NCBI RefSeq assembly: GCF_001713395.1
Contig: NZ_CP016452.1
Location: forward strand, 1,736,001-1,800,000
Direction of reading: 5' to 3'
Length of the DNA stretch: 64,000 nt
From: Sinorhizobium sp. RAC02
GTDB taxonomy: Bacteria > Pseudomonadota > Alphaproteobacteria > Rhizobiales > Rhizobiaceae
Both the position numbers and the translations under genes were made by a program. The notes under the pieces are model-generated. The model was not told the DNA's origin. It ran no database searches and was given only the letters and a program-made list of their open reading frames with translations. Below are positions 43,759 to 51,593 of the stretch, in pieces; positions within the stretch are counted from its first letter, which is position 1, and each line of letters opens with the position of its first letter.

Positions 43759-45000
43759 ATGGTTGTCGACGTGGTTGACGGCATGGGCGCCCCCCATTTT
43801 ACGAAGCCATTCCTTGAGGCTAGCAGAAACTCGGTAAACGGCTGGAATAGAGACGAGATGACGATCGAACCCATACACCGCGAAACCTTTGTATTGATGC
43901 CCAGAGCAGGCTCGAAGAAGCTTGTCGTCATCTTCTCCGCAACGGACAACAAGGCTGGAAAATTCACTTTTTGGAATGTTTCTAAGTCTATCAGCGACAA
44001 CGTTCTGTTCGTAAACAATGGCAACCGCAACGAATGGTATCAGCATGGGGTCCTCGGGCTCGGGGACACGGCGGAAAAAACGGTTGAAGCCATACGCAAC
44101 TACGCCCGGCTTGTCGGCGCGGAGAGCTTGTATATGGTCGGCGTAAGCATGGGAGGCGCCGGCGCCCTGTTGCACGGAGCCTTGGCGGGCGCGCAAGTCT
44201 TGGCATTTTGTCCGGAGACCTTGATCAATCTGCCGCACAGCCGCTGCAGGAAGTATATGACTCCTGGGACGAAGATCCCCTATCCGGATCTTTCCAAACT
44301 GATTACACCAGCTTCAAGGCGCATATATATCGTCTCCGGACAGTCCGACCCCGTCGACATATATTGCGCCTCTACTTTAGAGGGTATTGAGAACGTCGTG
44401 GTGAAGACGATCATTGGCGAAGCGCACGCGGTTCAGGTTGCGCTTCACAACCAAAATAAGCTCATCCCACTAATACGTGACTTCGTAAACGACCGGCCGG
44501 TTGCCCGCATAGAAGGTGAAGGGAATTATACGAAAATCCCCGGGTTTTCATATGAATACTTTCGCACATATTGCTCCGTGTCCGACAGGGATTGGGCGAG
44601 TGCCGAAATGCACGGCAGGAACGCTATTGCATTGAACCCGACTTCAGAGGAGGTAAACTCCATGCTGGGACGAGCACTGATGTCGCTGGGGCGGGCGAAT
44701 GATGCCTATGCTTTCGTCGCGGCCGCCGCCGCCCTTGCTCCGGACGACATCAATGCCCGGTTTGCGTTTGCGAGTTGCCTGCGCCGGATGGGAGATACAG
44801 ATCGCTCAGCTCAACTTCACACGCGCCTTACTGTGGATGCTCCTGAGCTTGCGAAATCCTATTATGAGCTTGGAGTTATATACGCCGGGAGGAAGGATAA
44901 AAAGAACGCCAAGCTGCACTTTCAAAAAGCGGCGGACCTTGAGCCGGCAAATCCAAAGTATAGCAGCAAAATCAACCCAGTTGCCGAGAAATCGGCATAA
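43759..45000 (+). CDS. Alpha/beta-hydrolase-like protein with C-terminal TPR repeats
   Basis: A protein of up to 413 residues. The first 270 or so form an alpha/beta-hydrolase-type domain (KKLVVIFSATDN, nucleophile elbow GVSMGGAGAL, IYIVSGQSDPVD, GEAHAVQ with a possible catalytic His). Residues about 280-400 contain three TPR-like repeats (AEMHGRNAIALNP, AALAPDDINARFAFASCL, AKLHFQKAADLEPANPKY). There is no signal peptide. Its GC is lower than that of the preceding genes, like the pse part of the island. It may deacylate or transfer an acyl group within the glycan pathway; this is inference. The start is uncertain; ATGs at 43783 and 43858 are alternatives. Confidence 0.7.
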   Translation: MVVDVVDGMGAPHFTKPFLEASRNSVNGWNRDEMTIEPIHRETFVLMPRAGSKKLVVIFSATDNKAGKFTFWNVSKSISDNVLFVNNGNRNEWYQHGVLGLGDTAEKTVEAIRNYARLVGAESLYMVGVSMGGAGALLHGALAGAQVLAFCPETLINLPHSRCRKYMTPGTKIPYPDLSKLITPASRRIYIVSGQSDPVDIYCASTLEGIENVVVKTIIGEAHAVQVALHNQNKLIPLIRDFVNDRPVARIEGEGNYTKIPGFSYEYFRTYCSVSDRDWASAEMHGRNAIALNPTSEEVNSMLGRALMSLGRANDAYAFVAAAAALAPDDINARFAFASCLRRMGDTDRSAQLHTRLTVDAPELAKSYYELGVIYAGRKDKKNAKLHFQKAADLEPANPKYSSKINPVAEKSA

Positions 45001-45188
45001 GGCCTCCCTTGAGGCGGGTGGTTGCCCTGAGCAATCGCCTCCTCTTTCTGGCTCATCCCCATACAAACCTGACCTCTGGCCAGCAGCCGGTATTTTGGAC
45101 GCTGAGTTAAGCTGATCTATCCTGTTTTCAAATGTATTCGGGCTGCTATAGCCTCGTGTAGAGTGACAGCGCTTCAGATTTAGAAGGG

Positions 45189-45953
45189 TCAGGCCACCGT
45201 CGCACCCGTCATGATGGCGACGACGTCGTTCATGGAGTGGGTTTTGGGCGTGACCACCGCGGCGCGCCGGCCGAGGCGCATGATGTGGATGCGGTCGGCG
45301 ATGTCGAAGACGTTCGGCATGTTGTGGCTGATCAGAACGACGGGCAGGCCTCGGTCGCGGATCGAGCGGATGAGTTCCAACACCTGCCCCGTCTCGCGCA
45401 CGCCGAGCGCCGCCGTCGGCTCGTCCATGATGACCAGCTTACGGGCGAAGAGCGCAGCGCGGGCGACGGCCACCCCCTGCCGTTGGCCGCCCGAAAGCGA
45501 TTCCACCGGACTGTCGATCGCTGGCAGGCGGAACTTCAGTTCACCCATGGCGCGGCGGGCTTCCTCGCGCATGCCCTTCTTGTCGAGGCGGCGAAAGAGG
45601 CTGCCGAGGAGGCCCGGTGCGCGCCATTCCCGGCCAAGGAAGAGATTTGCGGCGATGTCGAGCGCGGGAGCAACGGCAAGATCCTGATAAACCGTCTCGA
45701 TGCCGGCATGGCGCGCATCGAGCGGCCCGCGGAAATGGACCGGCTCGCCGTCGAGCAGAATTTCGCCGCTCGTCGGGCGCACGGCGCCGGTCAGCGTCTT
45801 GATGAGCGTCGACTTGCCGGCACCGTTGTCGCCGACGACAGCAAGGATCTCTCCATCCCGAAGTTCAAAATCGACACCGTCGAGCGCGGTGACATGGCCA
45901 TAGGTTTTCACCACATTGCGCGCTTCGAGAACCACATGCGGAACGTCGGACAT
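45189..45953 (-). CDS. Sugar ABC transporter ATP-binding protein (single domain)
   Basis: A 254-residue single-domain ABC ATPase: Walker A GDNGAGKST, Q-loop TVYQDLAVAP, signature LSGGQRQGVAVARA, Walker B LVIMDEPTAALG and switch ISHNMPNVFDIADRI. Single-domain ATPases with CUT2-type permeases are typical of the rhizobial fructose transporter FrcBCA, rather than the double-length RbsA type. The ATG at 45953 overlaps the permease stop by one base; a longer in-frame extension across the permease gene is not used. It is the last gene of the kinase-SBP-permease-ATPase operon. Confidence 0.9.
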   Translation of the reverse strand: MSDVPHVVLEARNVVKTYGHVTALDGVDFELRDGEILAVVGDNGAGKSTLIKTLTGAVRPTSGEILLDGEPVHFRGPLDARHAGIETVYQDLAVAPALDIAANLFLGREWRAPGLLGSLFRRLDKKGMREEARRAMGELKFRLPAIDSPVESLSGGQRQGVAVARAALFARKLVIMDEPTAALGVRETGQVLELIRSIRDRGLPVVLISHNMPNVFDIADRIHIMRLGRRAAVVTPKTHSMNDVVAIMTGATVA

Positions 45954-46945
45954 CAGCTCTTCCTCCGGGACATCTGGTCGAGCGCAACGGCGATGATGAC
46001 GAGGACGCCGGTCACGAGGTCCTGCCAGAGCGGATCGATGCCGGCGAGCGTCAGGCCGTTGCGCAGGACGCCGACGATGAGGGCGCCGATCAGCGTGCCG
46101 ATGAGCCCACCGCGTCCCCCAAAAAGGCTGGTGCCGCCGATCACCACAGCGGTGATCGAATCGAGGTTGGCGCTCTGCATGGCATTCGGATCGGCATTGG
46201 GGATTCGCCCAAGCGCCAGCCACGCGGCGATGCCATAGATGAGGCCGGCGAGCACGTAGACGGACAAGAGGTGACGGCGTACCGGGATACCGACGAGACG
46301 GGCGGCTTCGGCGTTGTTGCCGATGGCATAGACGTGGCGCCCCCACTTCGTCTGGTTCAGCAGATACCAGACGACACCATAGAGCGCGAACATGATCAGC
46401 ACGCCGTAGGTAAGCACGAAGCCGCCGAGCTTCATCGTGTTGCCCGTCCAGGCGAGGAAGGGATCGCGCACCGGGAAGGCGCCGCCTTCCGAGATCAACC
46501 GCAGCGCCGCCGTCAGGATACCGAGGATCCCGAGCGTGACGATGAAGGGTGGTAGTCGGAGGCCGCTGACGAGCCCCCCGGCGGCAAGCCCGGCCGCGGT
46601 GCAGAGCAGCACGGCAAAGCCCATGGAAAGCACCGGGTCATAACCGAGATTGACCAGCTTGCCCGCGACGATGGTGCCGAGCACGCAGATGGCACCGACG
46701 GCGAGATCGATGCCGGCCGTCATGATCACGAGCGTCTGGCCGATCGCCAGGACGCCGATGATGACTGTCTGTTGCAGGATGATCGACAGGTTCTGGGTGG
46801 CGAGAAAGCGGGGGTTGGTCAGCGCGAAGATCACGCAGAAGCCGACAAGGACCAGAAGCGGCCCCACCGACGGGGTCCCCAGGATGCGGGCCTTCAGGCT
46901 TCGCGGCGTCTCGGCCGGGGAAACGTTGGCTGTGGTCATGGACAT
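45953..46945 (-). CDS. Sugar ABC transporter permease (CUT2, FrcC-like)
   Basis: A 330-residue CUT2 permease with about ten membrane segments. Family motifs include IMTAGIDLAVGAICVLGTI, PPFIVTLGILGILTAALRLIS, GNNAEAARLVGIPVRR and ITAVVIGGTSLFGGRGGLIGTL. It forms the channel for the sugar bound by the preceding binding protein. It lies 92 nt downstream of the binding-protein gene and one base overlaps the ATPase gene. Confidence 0.91.
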   Translation of the reverse strand: MSMTTANVSPAETPRSLKARILGTPSVGPLLVLVGFCVIFALTNPRFLATQNLSIILQQTVIIGVLAIGQTLVIMTAGIDLAVGAICVLGTIVAGKLVNLGYDPVLSMGFAVLLCTAAGLAAGGLVSGLRLPPFIVTLGILGILTAALRLISEGGAFPVRDPFLAWTGNTMKLGGFVLTYGVLIMFALYGVVWYLLNQTKWGRHVYAIGNNAEAARLVGIPVRRHLLSVYVLAGLIYGIAAWLALGRIPNADPNAMQSANLDSITAVVIGGTSLFGGRGGLIGTLIGALIVGVLRNGLTLAGIDPLWQDLVTGVLVIIAVALDQMSRRKS

Positions 46946-47037
46946 CCCGTGCGTCAGGATCGTTTATGCGGGGCCGTTCGCCCGGTCGGGACCGCAGTGG
47001 CTCAACGCCTCAAGCGGTCCCGCCGGGAGAAAGGGGA

Positions 47038-48054
47038 TCAGTCACCCCAGCAGTTTTCAAGGCCCCAGGCGGTGTCTTTCGATTCCAGACCCTCGACCGG
47101 CTTGTCGGTGATGAGGAAGGAACCTGTGTTGACGAAGCCACTCGGCTTGGTGCCGGACGCGGCATATTCTATCACCGCATCGACGCCCATCGAGGCCATC
47201 TTGTAGGGGAACTGCATGACGGTGGCGACAATCTTGCCATCCTTGACGTCGCGCACGCCGGCGCAGCCGCCGTCGATCGAGGTCAGCATCACGTCGCCTT
47301 CCTTGCCGAAGGATTTCAGTGCTGCAAAGGCCCCGGCAGCCGCCGGTTCGTTGATCGTGTAAACGGCATTGATTTCGCCGTTCTTGGAGAGCAGGTTCTC
47401 CATTCCGACCTGGCCCTTGTCCTGCGCGCCGTTGGTGATTGCCGCGCCCGCAATCGACGGGTCGCCCTCGGCAATGCCGAAACCCTTCAGGTAGCCGTCG
47501 TGGCGGAACGTATCGACCGTGCCGCCGGGCGTACCGTCGAGCATGGCGACGACCGCCTTCTTGTCGCCCATCGCCTTGCGGGCATAGGCGCCCTGCTGCA
47601 CGCCGGCTTCGAAATTGTCAGTGGCGAAGGTGGCGTCGACGGCATCGGCGGGGTCCGTCGCCGTATCGAGCGCGATCACCAGGACGCCCGCCTCGCGAGC
47701 CTTCTTGATGACGTCGAGCATGCCGGACGAATTGTTCGGCGTGACCAGGATGCCCTTGGCGCCGGCGCTGATCAGGTCCTCGATGGCGGCGACCTGGCCC
47801 TCGTTGTCGCCGTCGAACTTGCCGGCGCGGGCGATCAGCTTGGCGCCCTTCTCGGTGGCGCGGGCCTCCGCGGCCTGGCGCATCTTTACGAAGAAGGGAT
47901 TGACCTCGGTTTTCGTGACGAGGCCGACGATGACCTCGTCGGCTGCGGCAGCGCCGGGGCCGAACACAAGGCCGAATGCGAGTCCGGCGGCGGCGATGCC
48001 GGCCCGCCAGGTGGTAGTTGAATATGCGGATGTGCGAATGCGATGAAACGACAT
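47038..48054 (-). CDS. Sugar ABC transporter substrate-binding protein (FrcB-like)
   Basis: A 338-residue periplasmic binding protein with a signal peptide (RAGIAAAGLAFGLVFGPGAAAA-DE). The mature sequence resembles rhizobial FrcB: IVGLVTKTEVNPFFVKM, FDGDNEGQVAAIEDLISAGAKGILVTP, VIALDTATDPADAVDATFATDN, YTINEPAAAGAFAALKS and SIDGGCAGVRDVKDG. FrcB binds fructose and some ribose or mannose, but the linked ribulokinase-type kinase suggests a pentose, pentitol or ketose here. The ATG at 48054 follows GGGAGGA. A candidate ROK operator lies upstream at 48185-48200. Confidence 0.9.
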   Translation of the reverse strand: MSFHRIRTSAYSTTTWRAGIAAAGLAFGLVFGPGAAAADEVIVGLVTKTEVNPFFVKMRQAAEARATEKGAKLIARAGKFDGDNEGQVAAIEDLISAGAKGILVTPNNSSGMLDVIKKAREAGVLVIALDTATDPADAVDATFATDNFEAGVQQGAYARKAMGDKKAVVAMLDGTPGGTVDTFRHDGYLKGFGIAEGDPSIAGAAITNGAQDKGQVGMENLLSKNGEINAVYTINEPAAAGAFAALKSFGKEGDVMLTSIDGGCAGVRDVKDGKIVATVMQFPYKMASMGVDAVIEYAASGTKPSGFVNTGSFLITDKPVEGLESKDTAWGLENCWGD

Positions 48055-48184
48055 GAAATCCTCCCAAAATTCAACGATGCCGCTGAGCCCTCCCGGCTCT
48101 TTCGGCGGGCATGGCCTCTCCTCAAAGGCCAAGGAGATTAGGTCATCTCTTTTGGATAAAGTCAAATAGGAATTACTTATCTTT

Positions 48185-48200
48185 TGTATATTTTTATGCA
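48185..48200 (-). promoter_or_regulatory. Candidate ROK operator upstream of the binding-protein gene
   Basis: TGCAT-N6-ATACA on the minus strand, between the kinase and binding-protein genes. The same 16-bp pattern occurs in the ROK/kinase divergent region at 49843-49858, which suggests a shared repressor and a second, internal promoter for the transporter genes. Confidence 0.5.
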
Positions 48201-48213
48201 AAAAAGAAGAATT

Positions 48214-49779
48214 TCAGACTGGCGCTCCGCTCTCCAAGCCGCGCAACGCATGCAGAGCCGCGTGCACGCTCTCCCCGCCTGAAAGGCCGCGATAGATATC
48301 ATAGGCTGCTTGATAGCGCCGTGCCTGCGGCTCGCGCGGAGAAATCCGCTCCACGCTGCGTGCGCCAAAACGTTCGGCGCCTTCGGCATAGCTGGCGACA
48401 GTGCCGGCGGCAACCGCACCGTGGATGGCGGCACCAACGGCAGTGGCATTCGCGATCTCGGGCACCTCGACGGGATGGTCGAGCACATCGGCCATGATCT
48501 GGATCAGCAGGGGGTTGGCGCGGGCAAGACCGCTCGACATCAACACACGCTCGGGTGCAAGACCGCCGGCCGGGAAGAGATCGAAGATCGCCCGCGCACC
48601 AAAACAAAGGCCTTCCATCAGGGCCAGGTAGATTTCGGCCGCCGTCGTCTGACGTGTCAGGCCTGCCAGGAGGCCGGAAAGCATGCCGTCCGCATAGGGC
48701 ACGCGGTTGCCGCCCAGCCAGTCGAGCGCAACGAGTTTTCCGGCAGCCGGTGCAAGCGCCGCCGCTTCCGCATTATAGGCGCGAAAACTCTCGTCGATAT
48801 CCGCGCCGCGTGGAAAGGTCCGTGCGAACCAGGCGAGCGTATCGCCGAAGCTCGGCTGGCCGGCCTCGTAACACCAGAGCTGGCGCATGGAGCCGTCGAA
48901 GGCGACGCCCTCTATGCCGGGCGGCAGCGGCCGGTAGATGTCGCTGAGATAGAGATAGGCCGCGGAAGTGCCGAGTGCACCGATGAAGGCACCCGGCGTC
49001 GTGCCGCCGATCGCCGGCAGCATGACATGGGAATCGATGACGGCGACGGCGACGGTCGCGCGCCCTTCGATGCCCGTCAGGTCGCGCCATTGCGCAGAGA
49101 GGGAGCCGGCGGGCGAGCCGACGGCAAGCGGGTTCGCCAGCCGTCGATCGAGATCCGCGACGATGCCCTGCGGATAGCCGGCACCGGCTGAAAACTGCGC
49201 TTTGTACGCGGCAAAGCCTAGACCCCGCGCCTCCCGCCCGGTCAATTGCCACACGAGCCAGTCGCCGCTCTCGATGAAGCGGTCCGTCTCGGCCCAGATC
49301 GCCGGCGCTTCCGCCGCGATCTGCGCCGCCTTCGCCAGCAGCCACTCGCCGGAAACCCGGCCTCCGAAATTGGCAAGGAACGGATGGGAACGCGCATTGA
49401 TCGCATCCGCATAGGCCTGTGCATTGTGCTTCCACAATTTGACATAGGCATGCGGCACAGCGGGATGGAGGCGAGAGAGCGGCACGCCGTCGGCGCGCGC
49501 GGGCAACGGGGAACTGGCGGTAAAGCCGAGGCCGATGCCCTCAACGACACGTCCGCGCCCGAGCCGCGAAAGAATCTCGAAGGCCGCTTCCGTATAATCC
49601 TCGGCGTTCTGAAGGGCGAAGCCGGAAGGCAGGCGGGTCCCGTCTGGCAGCGCCCGGGTCATGATGCCATGCCGATAAGGATGGACATACTGCCCCACCT
49701 GCTGTCCGCTCTCGACCTCCACCAGCACGCCGCGCGCGGATTCAGATCCGAAGTCCAGTCCGATGAGATACGTGGTCAC
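48214..49779 (-). CDS. FGGY carbohydrate kinase, ribulokinase type
   Basis: A 521-residue FGGY kinase. The N-terminal phosphate motif LIGLDFGSESARGVLV and the SHVMLPAIGGTTPGAFIGALGTSAAY region are typical of ribulokinases (AraB class); the C-terminal domain has LMSSGLARANPLLIQIMADVL and ATAVGAAIHGAVAAG. It would phosphorylate a ketopentose or pentitol in the cytoplasm with ATP after import by the adjoining ABC transporter. A GTG at 49779 with GGGGAAGG upstream is preferred; an ATG at 49824 lies close to the operator region and has no ribosome site. It heads the operon, divergent from the ROK gene. No isomerase or epimerase is linked here. Confidence 0.88.
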   Translation of the reverse strand: MTTYLIGLDFGSESARGVLVEVESGQQVGQYVHPYRHGIMTRALPDGTRLPSGFALQNAEDYTEAAFEILSRLGRGRVVEGIGLGFTASSPLPARADGVPLSRLHPAVPHAYVKLWKHNAQAYADAINARSHPFLANFGGRVSGEWLLAKAAQIAAEAPAIWAETDRFIESGDWLVWQLTGREARGLGFAAYKAQFSAGAGYPQGIVADLDRRLANPLAVGSPAGSLSAQWRDLTGIEGRATVAVAVIDSHVMLPAIGGTTPGAFIGALGTSAAYLYLSDIYRPLPPGIEGVAFDGSMRQLWCYEAGQPSFGDTLAWFARTFPRGADIDESFRAYNAEAAALAPAAGKLVALDWLGGNRVPYADGMLSGLLAGLTRQTTAAEIYLALMEGLCFGARAIFDLFPAGGLAPERVLMSSGLARANPLLIQIMADVLDHPVEVPEIANATAVGAAIHGAVAAGTVASYAEGAERFGARSVERISPREPQARRYQAAYDIYRGLSGGESVHAALHALRGLESGAPV

Positions 49780-49839
49780 GAGGCGCCTTCCCCTACGGTC
49801 ATTGCCCAATATACACAAATCCATACATAAATTGCAATC

Positions 49840-49861
49840 TTATGCATTATATTATACATAA
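49840..49861. promoter_or_regulatory. Candidate ROK operator between kinase operon and ROK gene
   Basis: A 22-bp imperfect palindrome with TTATG and CATAA ends (four mismatched positions), containing TGCAT-N6-ATACA, in the 158-bp divergent region. Size and AT-rich symmetry resemble NagC/XylR-type ROK operators. An extra half-site CCATACATAA lies at 49821-49830. Confidence 0.55.
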
Positions 49862-49937
49862 CTGCCGCCGACACTAAACTGCGGCTTTATCTTGCCTGCC
49901 TTTCCCGCTAAACCGATCCGGCAATAGGAGTTTTGCC

Positions 49938-51167
49938 ATGGTGCGGTCGGATGAGGCGCAAGACAGACCAACGCTCGACGGCGCCGGAGGCATCCTGTCC
50001 CTGATTGCGGCCGGAAGTGCCGCCTCGCGCGCCGAACTGCTCTCGGCCTCCGGCCTATCGCGGGTAACGGTGACGCAGCGGCTGAACGCGCTGCTTTCCA
50101 GCGGGCTTGTGCGTGAGACGGAAAAGACCCTGCCGAGCGGCGGCCGACCAACCCGGGTGCTGGCGATCAACGCGGCAAGCGGCTTCCTGCTGGTCGCCAA
50201 TATCGGCGAAACCCACATCCATCTCGCCGCCATGGACGCGACGCCGGCGATCCTTTCTCAAACGACGCTGCCTTTTTCAGCGACGAGCGGCCCAGAGGCG
50301 ACGCTCGCCCAGATCGCCGACGCCTTCGCCGCGCTGGCGGGGGGGGAAGCGGAGGTGACCCACGGCATGTTCCTCGGCATCAGCCTCAGCCTGCCGACGC
50401 CGGTGGATTTCAAGCGCGGCTGCGTCGTCGGCCCCTCGGTGCTACCGGGCTGGGACGAGTTCGACATCATCGGCCACCTCAAGGCGCGGTTCGATGTGCC
50501 GGTCTATGTCGAAAACGACGTGAACCTCATGACCATCTGTGAGCACAAGCGGCGCTTTCCGGCAGTGGAAGACATGCTCTTCGTGAAAGTCGGCACCGGC
50601 ATGGGCAGCGGCATGATCGCCGGTGGGCGGTTGTTTCGCGGTGCGCAGGGTGCGGCAGGCGATATCGGCCATATCCAGTTCCTGTCGGAAGACGCGCCGC
50701 TCTGCCGCTGCGGCAAGTTCGGCTGCGTGGAGGCGCGCGCCGCCGGTTGGGCCATCGCCCGTGACCTCTCCGCGCGCGGCTTTCGCGCCGAGACGGCCCG
50801 CGACGTTATCGATCTCGTCGAGCAGCGCAAACCCGAGGCGCTGATGCTGCTGCGCGCCGCCGGGCGCACGATCGGCGAGGCCATTTCCGACGTAGTCAGC
50901 ATCATCAATCCGAGCCTGATCGTCATCGGCGGCACCCTGGCACGCGGCGGAGACTTGATACTCTCCGGGATCCGCGAACTCGTCTACCAGCGCTGCCTAC
51001 CGCTCGCCACGCGCGACCTCTCGATCACGTTGTCAACCGTGCACGAGGACAGCGCTTTGTTCGGCGCCGCCTATCTCTTGCTGGACGACGTCTTTGCCCC
51101 CACGAAGATCGATCAACTTCTTGAACGGTACAGCGCCACGATGATGCCGGCCCGCCAAGGCGCATAG
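49938..51167 (+). CDS. ROK-family transcriptional repressor
   Basis: A 409-residue NagC/XylR-type regulator. An N-terminal winged helix (ASRAELLSASGLSRVTVTQRL) precedes a ROK sugar-binding domain with VENDVNLM, GTGMGSGMIAGG, the zinc motif CRCGKFGCVEA and IGGTLARGGD. ROK repressors leave DNA when the inducing sugar binds. Divergence from the kinase-transporter operon and the palindrome between them indicate that it controls that operon. AGGAG precedes the ATG. Confidence 0.9.
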   Translation: MVRSDEAQDRPTLDGAGGILSLIAAGSAASRAELLSASGLSRVTVTQRLNALLSSGLVRETEKTLPSGGRPTRVLAINAASGFLLVANIGETHIHLAAMDATPAILSQTTLPFSATSGPEATLAQIADAFAALAGGEAEVTHGMFLGISLSLPTPVDFKRGCVVGPSVLPGWDEFDIIGHLKARFDVPVYVENDVNLMTICEHKRRFPAVEDMLFVKVGTGMGSGMIAGGRLFRGAQGAAGDIGHIQFLSEDAPLCRCGKFGCVEARAAGWAIARDLSARGFRAETARDVIDLVEQRKPEALMLLRAAGRTIGEAISDVVSIINPSLIVIGGTLARGGDLILSGIRELVYQRCLPLATRDLSITLSTVHEDSALFGAAYLLLDDVFAPTKIDQLLERYSATMMPARQGA

Positions 51168-51251
51168 CCTTCCATCTGGCGACGATCCACTTGGGTTATT
51201 GGCCTTGCTTCTCCAACAGCAGCACGGAGATCGACCTCTTATCGTGAGGCC

Positions 51252-51497
51252 TTAGTGCCGGGTGCCTATGGCATTGTCCGCGATGATCGAGACGACGCCC
51301 TCATGGGGGAAAACCACATGCGTGACAGGCGCGCCGTCTTCGAAAATGACGTCACCGGTGTTCATTGGCCTGACGTCGGCATGCATACGGAAGAACTCCT
51401 GGGCCTGCGGCCGGATGGAGTCGAGTATCCTGTTGCGTAGCGGCCCCATAGAATTGTCTTTTTCTTTCAATGGGTCAGCCCCGAATTTATCCGTCAA
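51252..51497 (-). pseudogene. Truncated Crp/Fnr-family regulator, N-terminal fragment only
   Basis: An 81-codon open frame whose residues 18-75 (GPLRNRILDSIRP, MNTGDVIFEDGAPVTHVVFPHEGVVSII) match the start of a cyclic-nucleotide-binding domain of Crp/Fnr regulators common in rhizobia. It stops after IIADNAIGTRH, before the rest of the effector domain and the DNA-binding domain, which are normally another 150 residues or so. No continuation is seen downstream. It is most likely a degraded gene; a functional 81-residue product is unlikely. Confidence 0.65.
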
Positions 51498-51593
51498 ATT
51501 TTCTTAGTAGCCGGATAACCTAAATCAATCCCTAATATAAACACGGCGCCTGCACTGACACGAAGTGCGGCCTGATTACGGCTGGAGTCACCA

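Noticed and set aside
49840..49861. Mobile-element terminal repeat
   Set aside because: Single palindrome in a divergent promoter region with a motif repeated before another gene; operator is the better reading.
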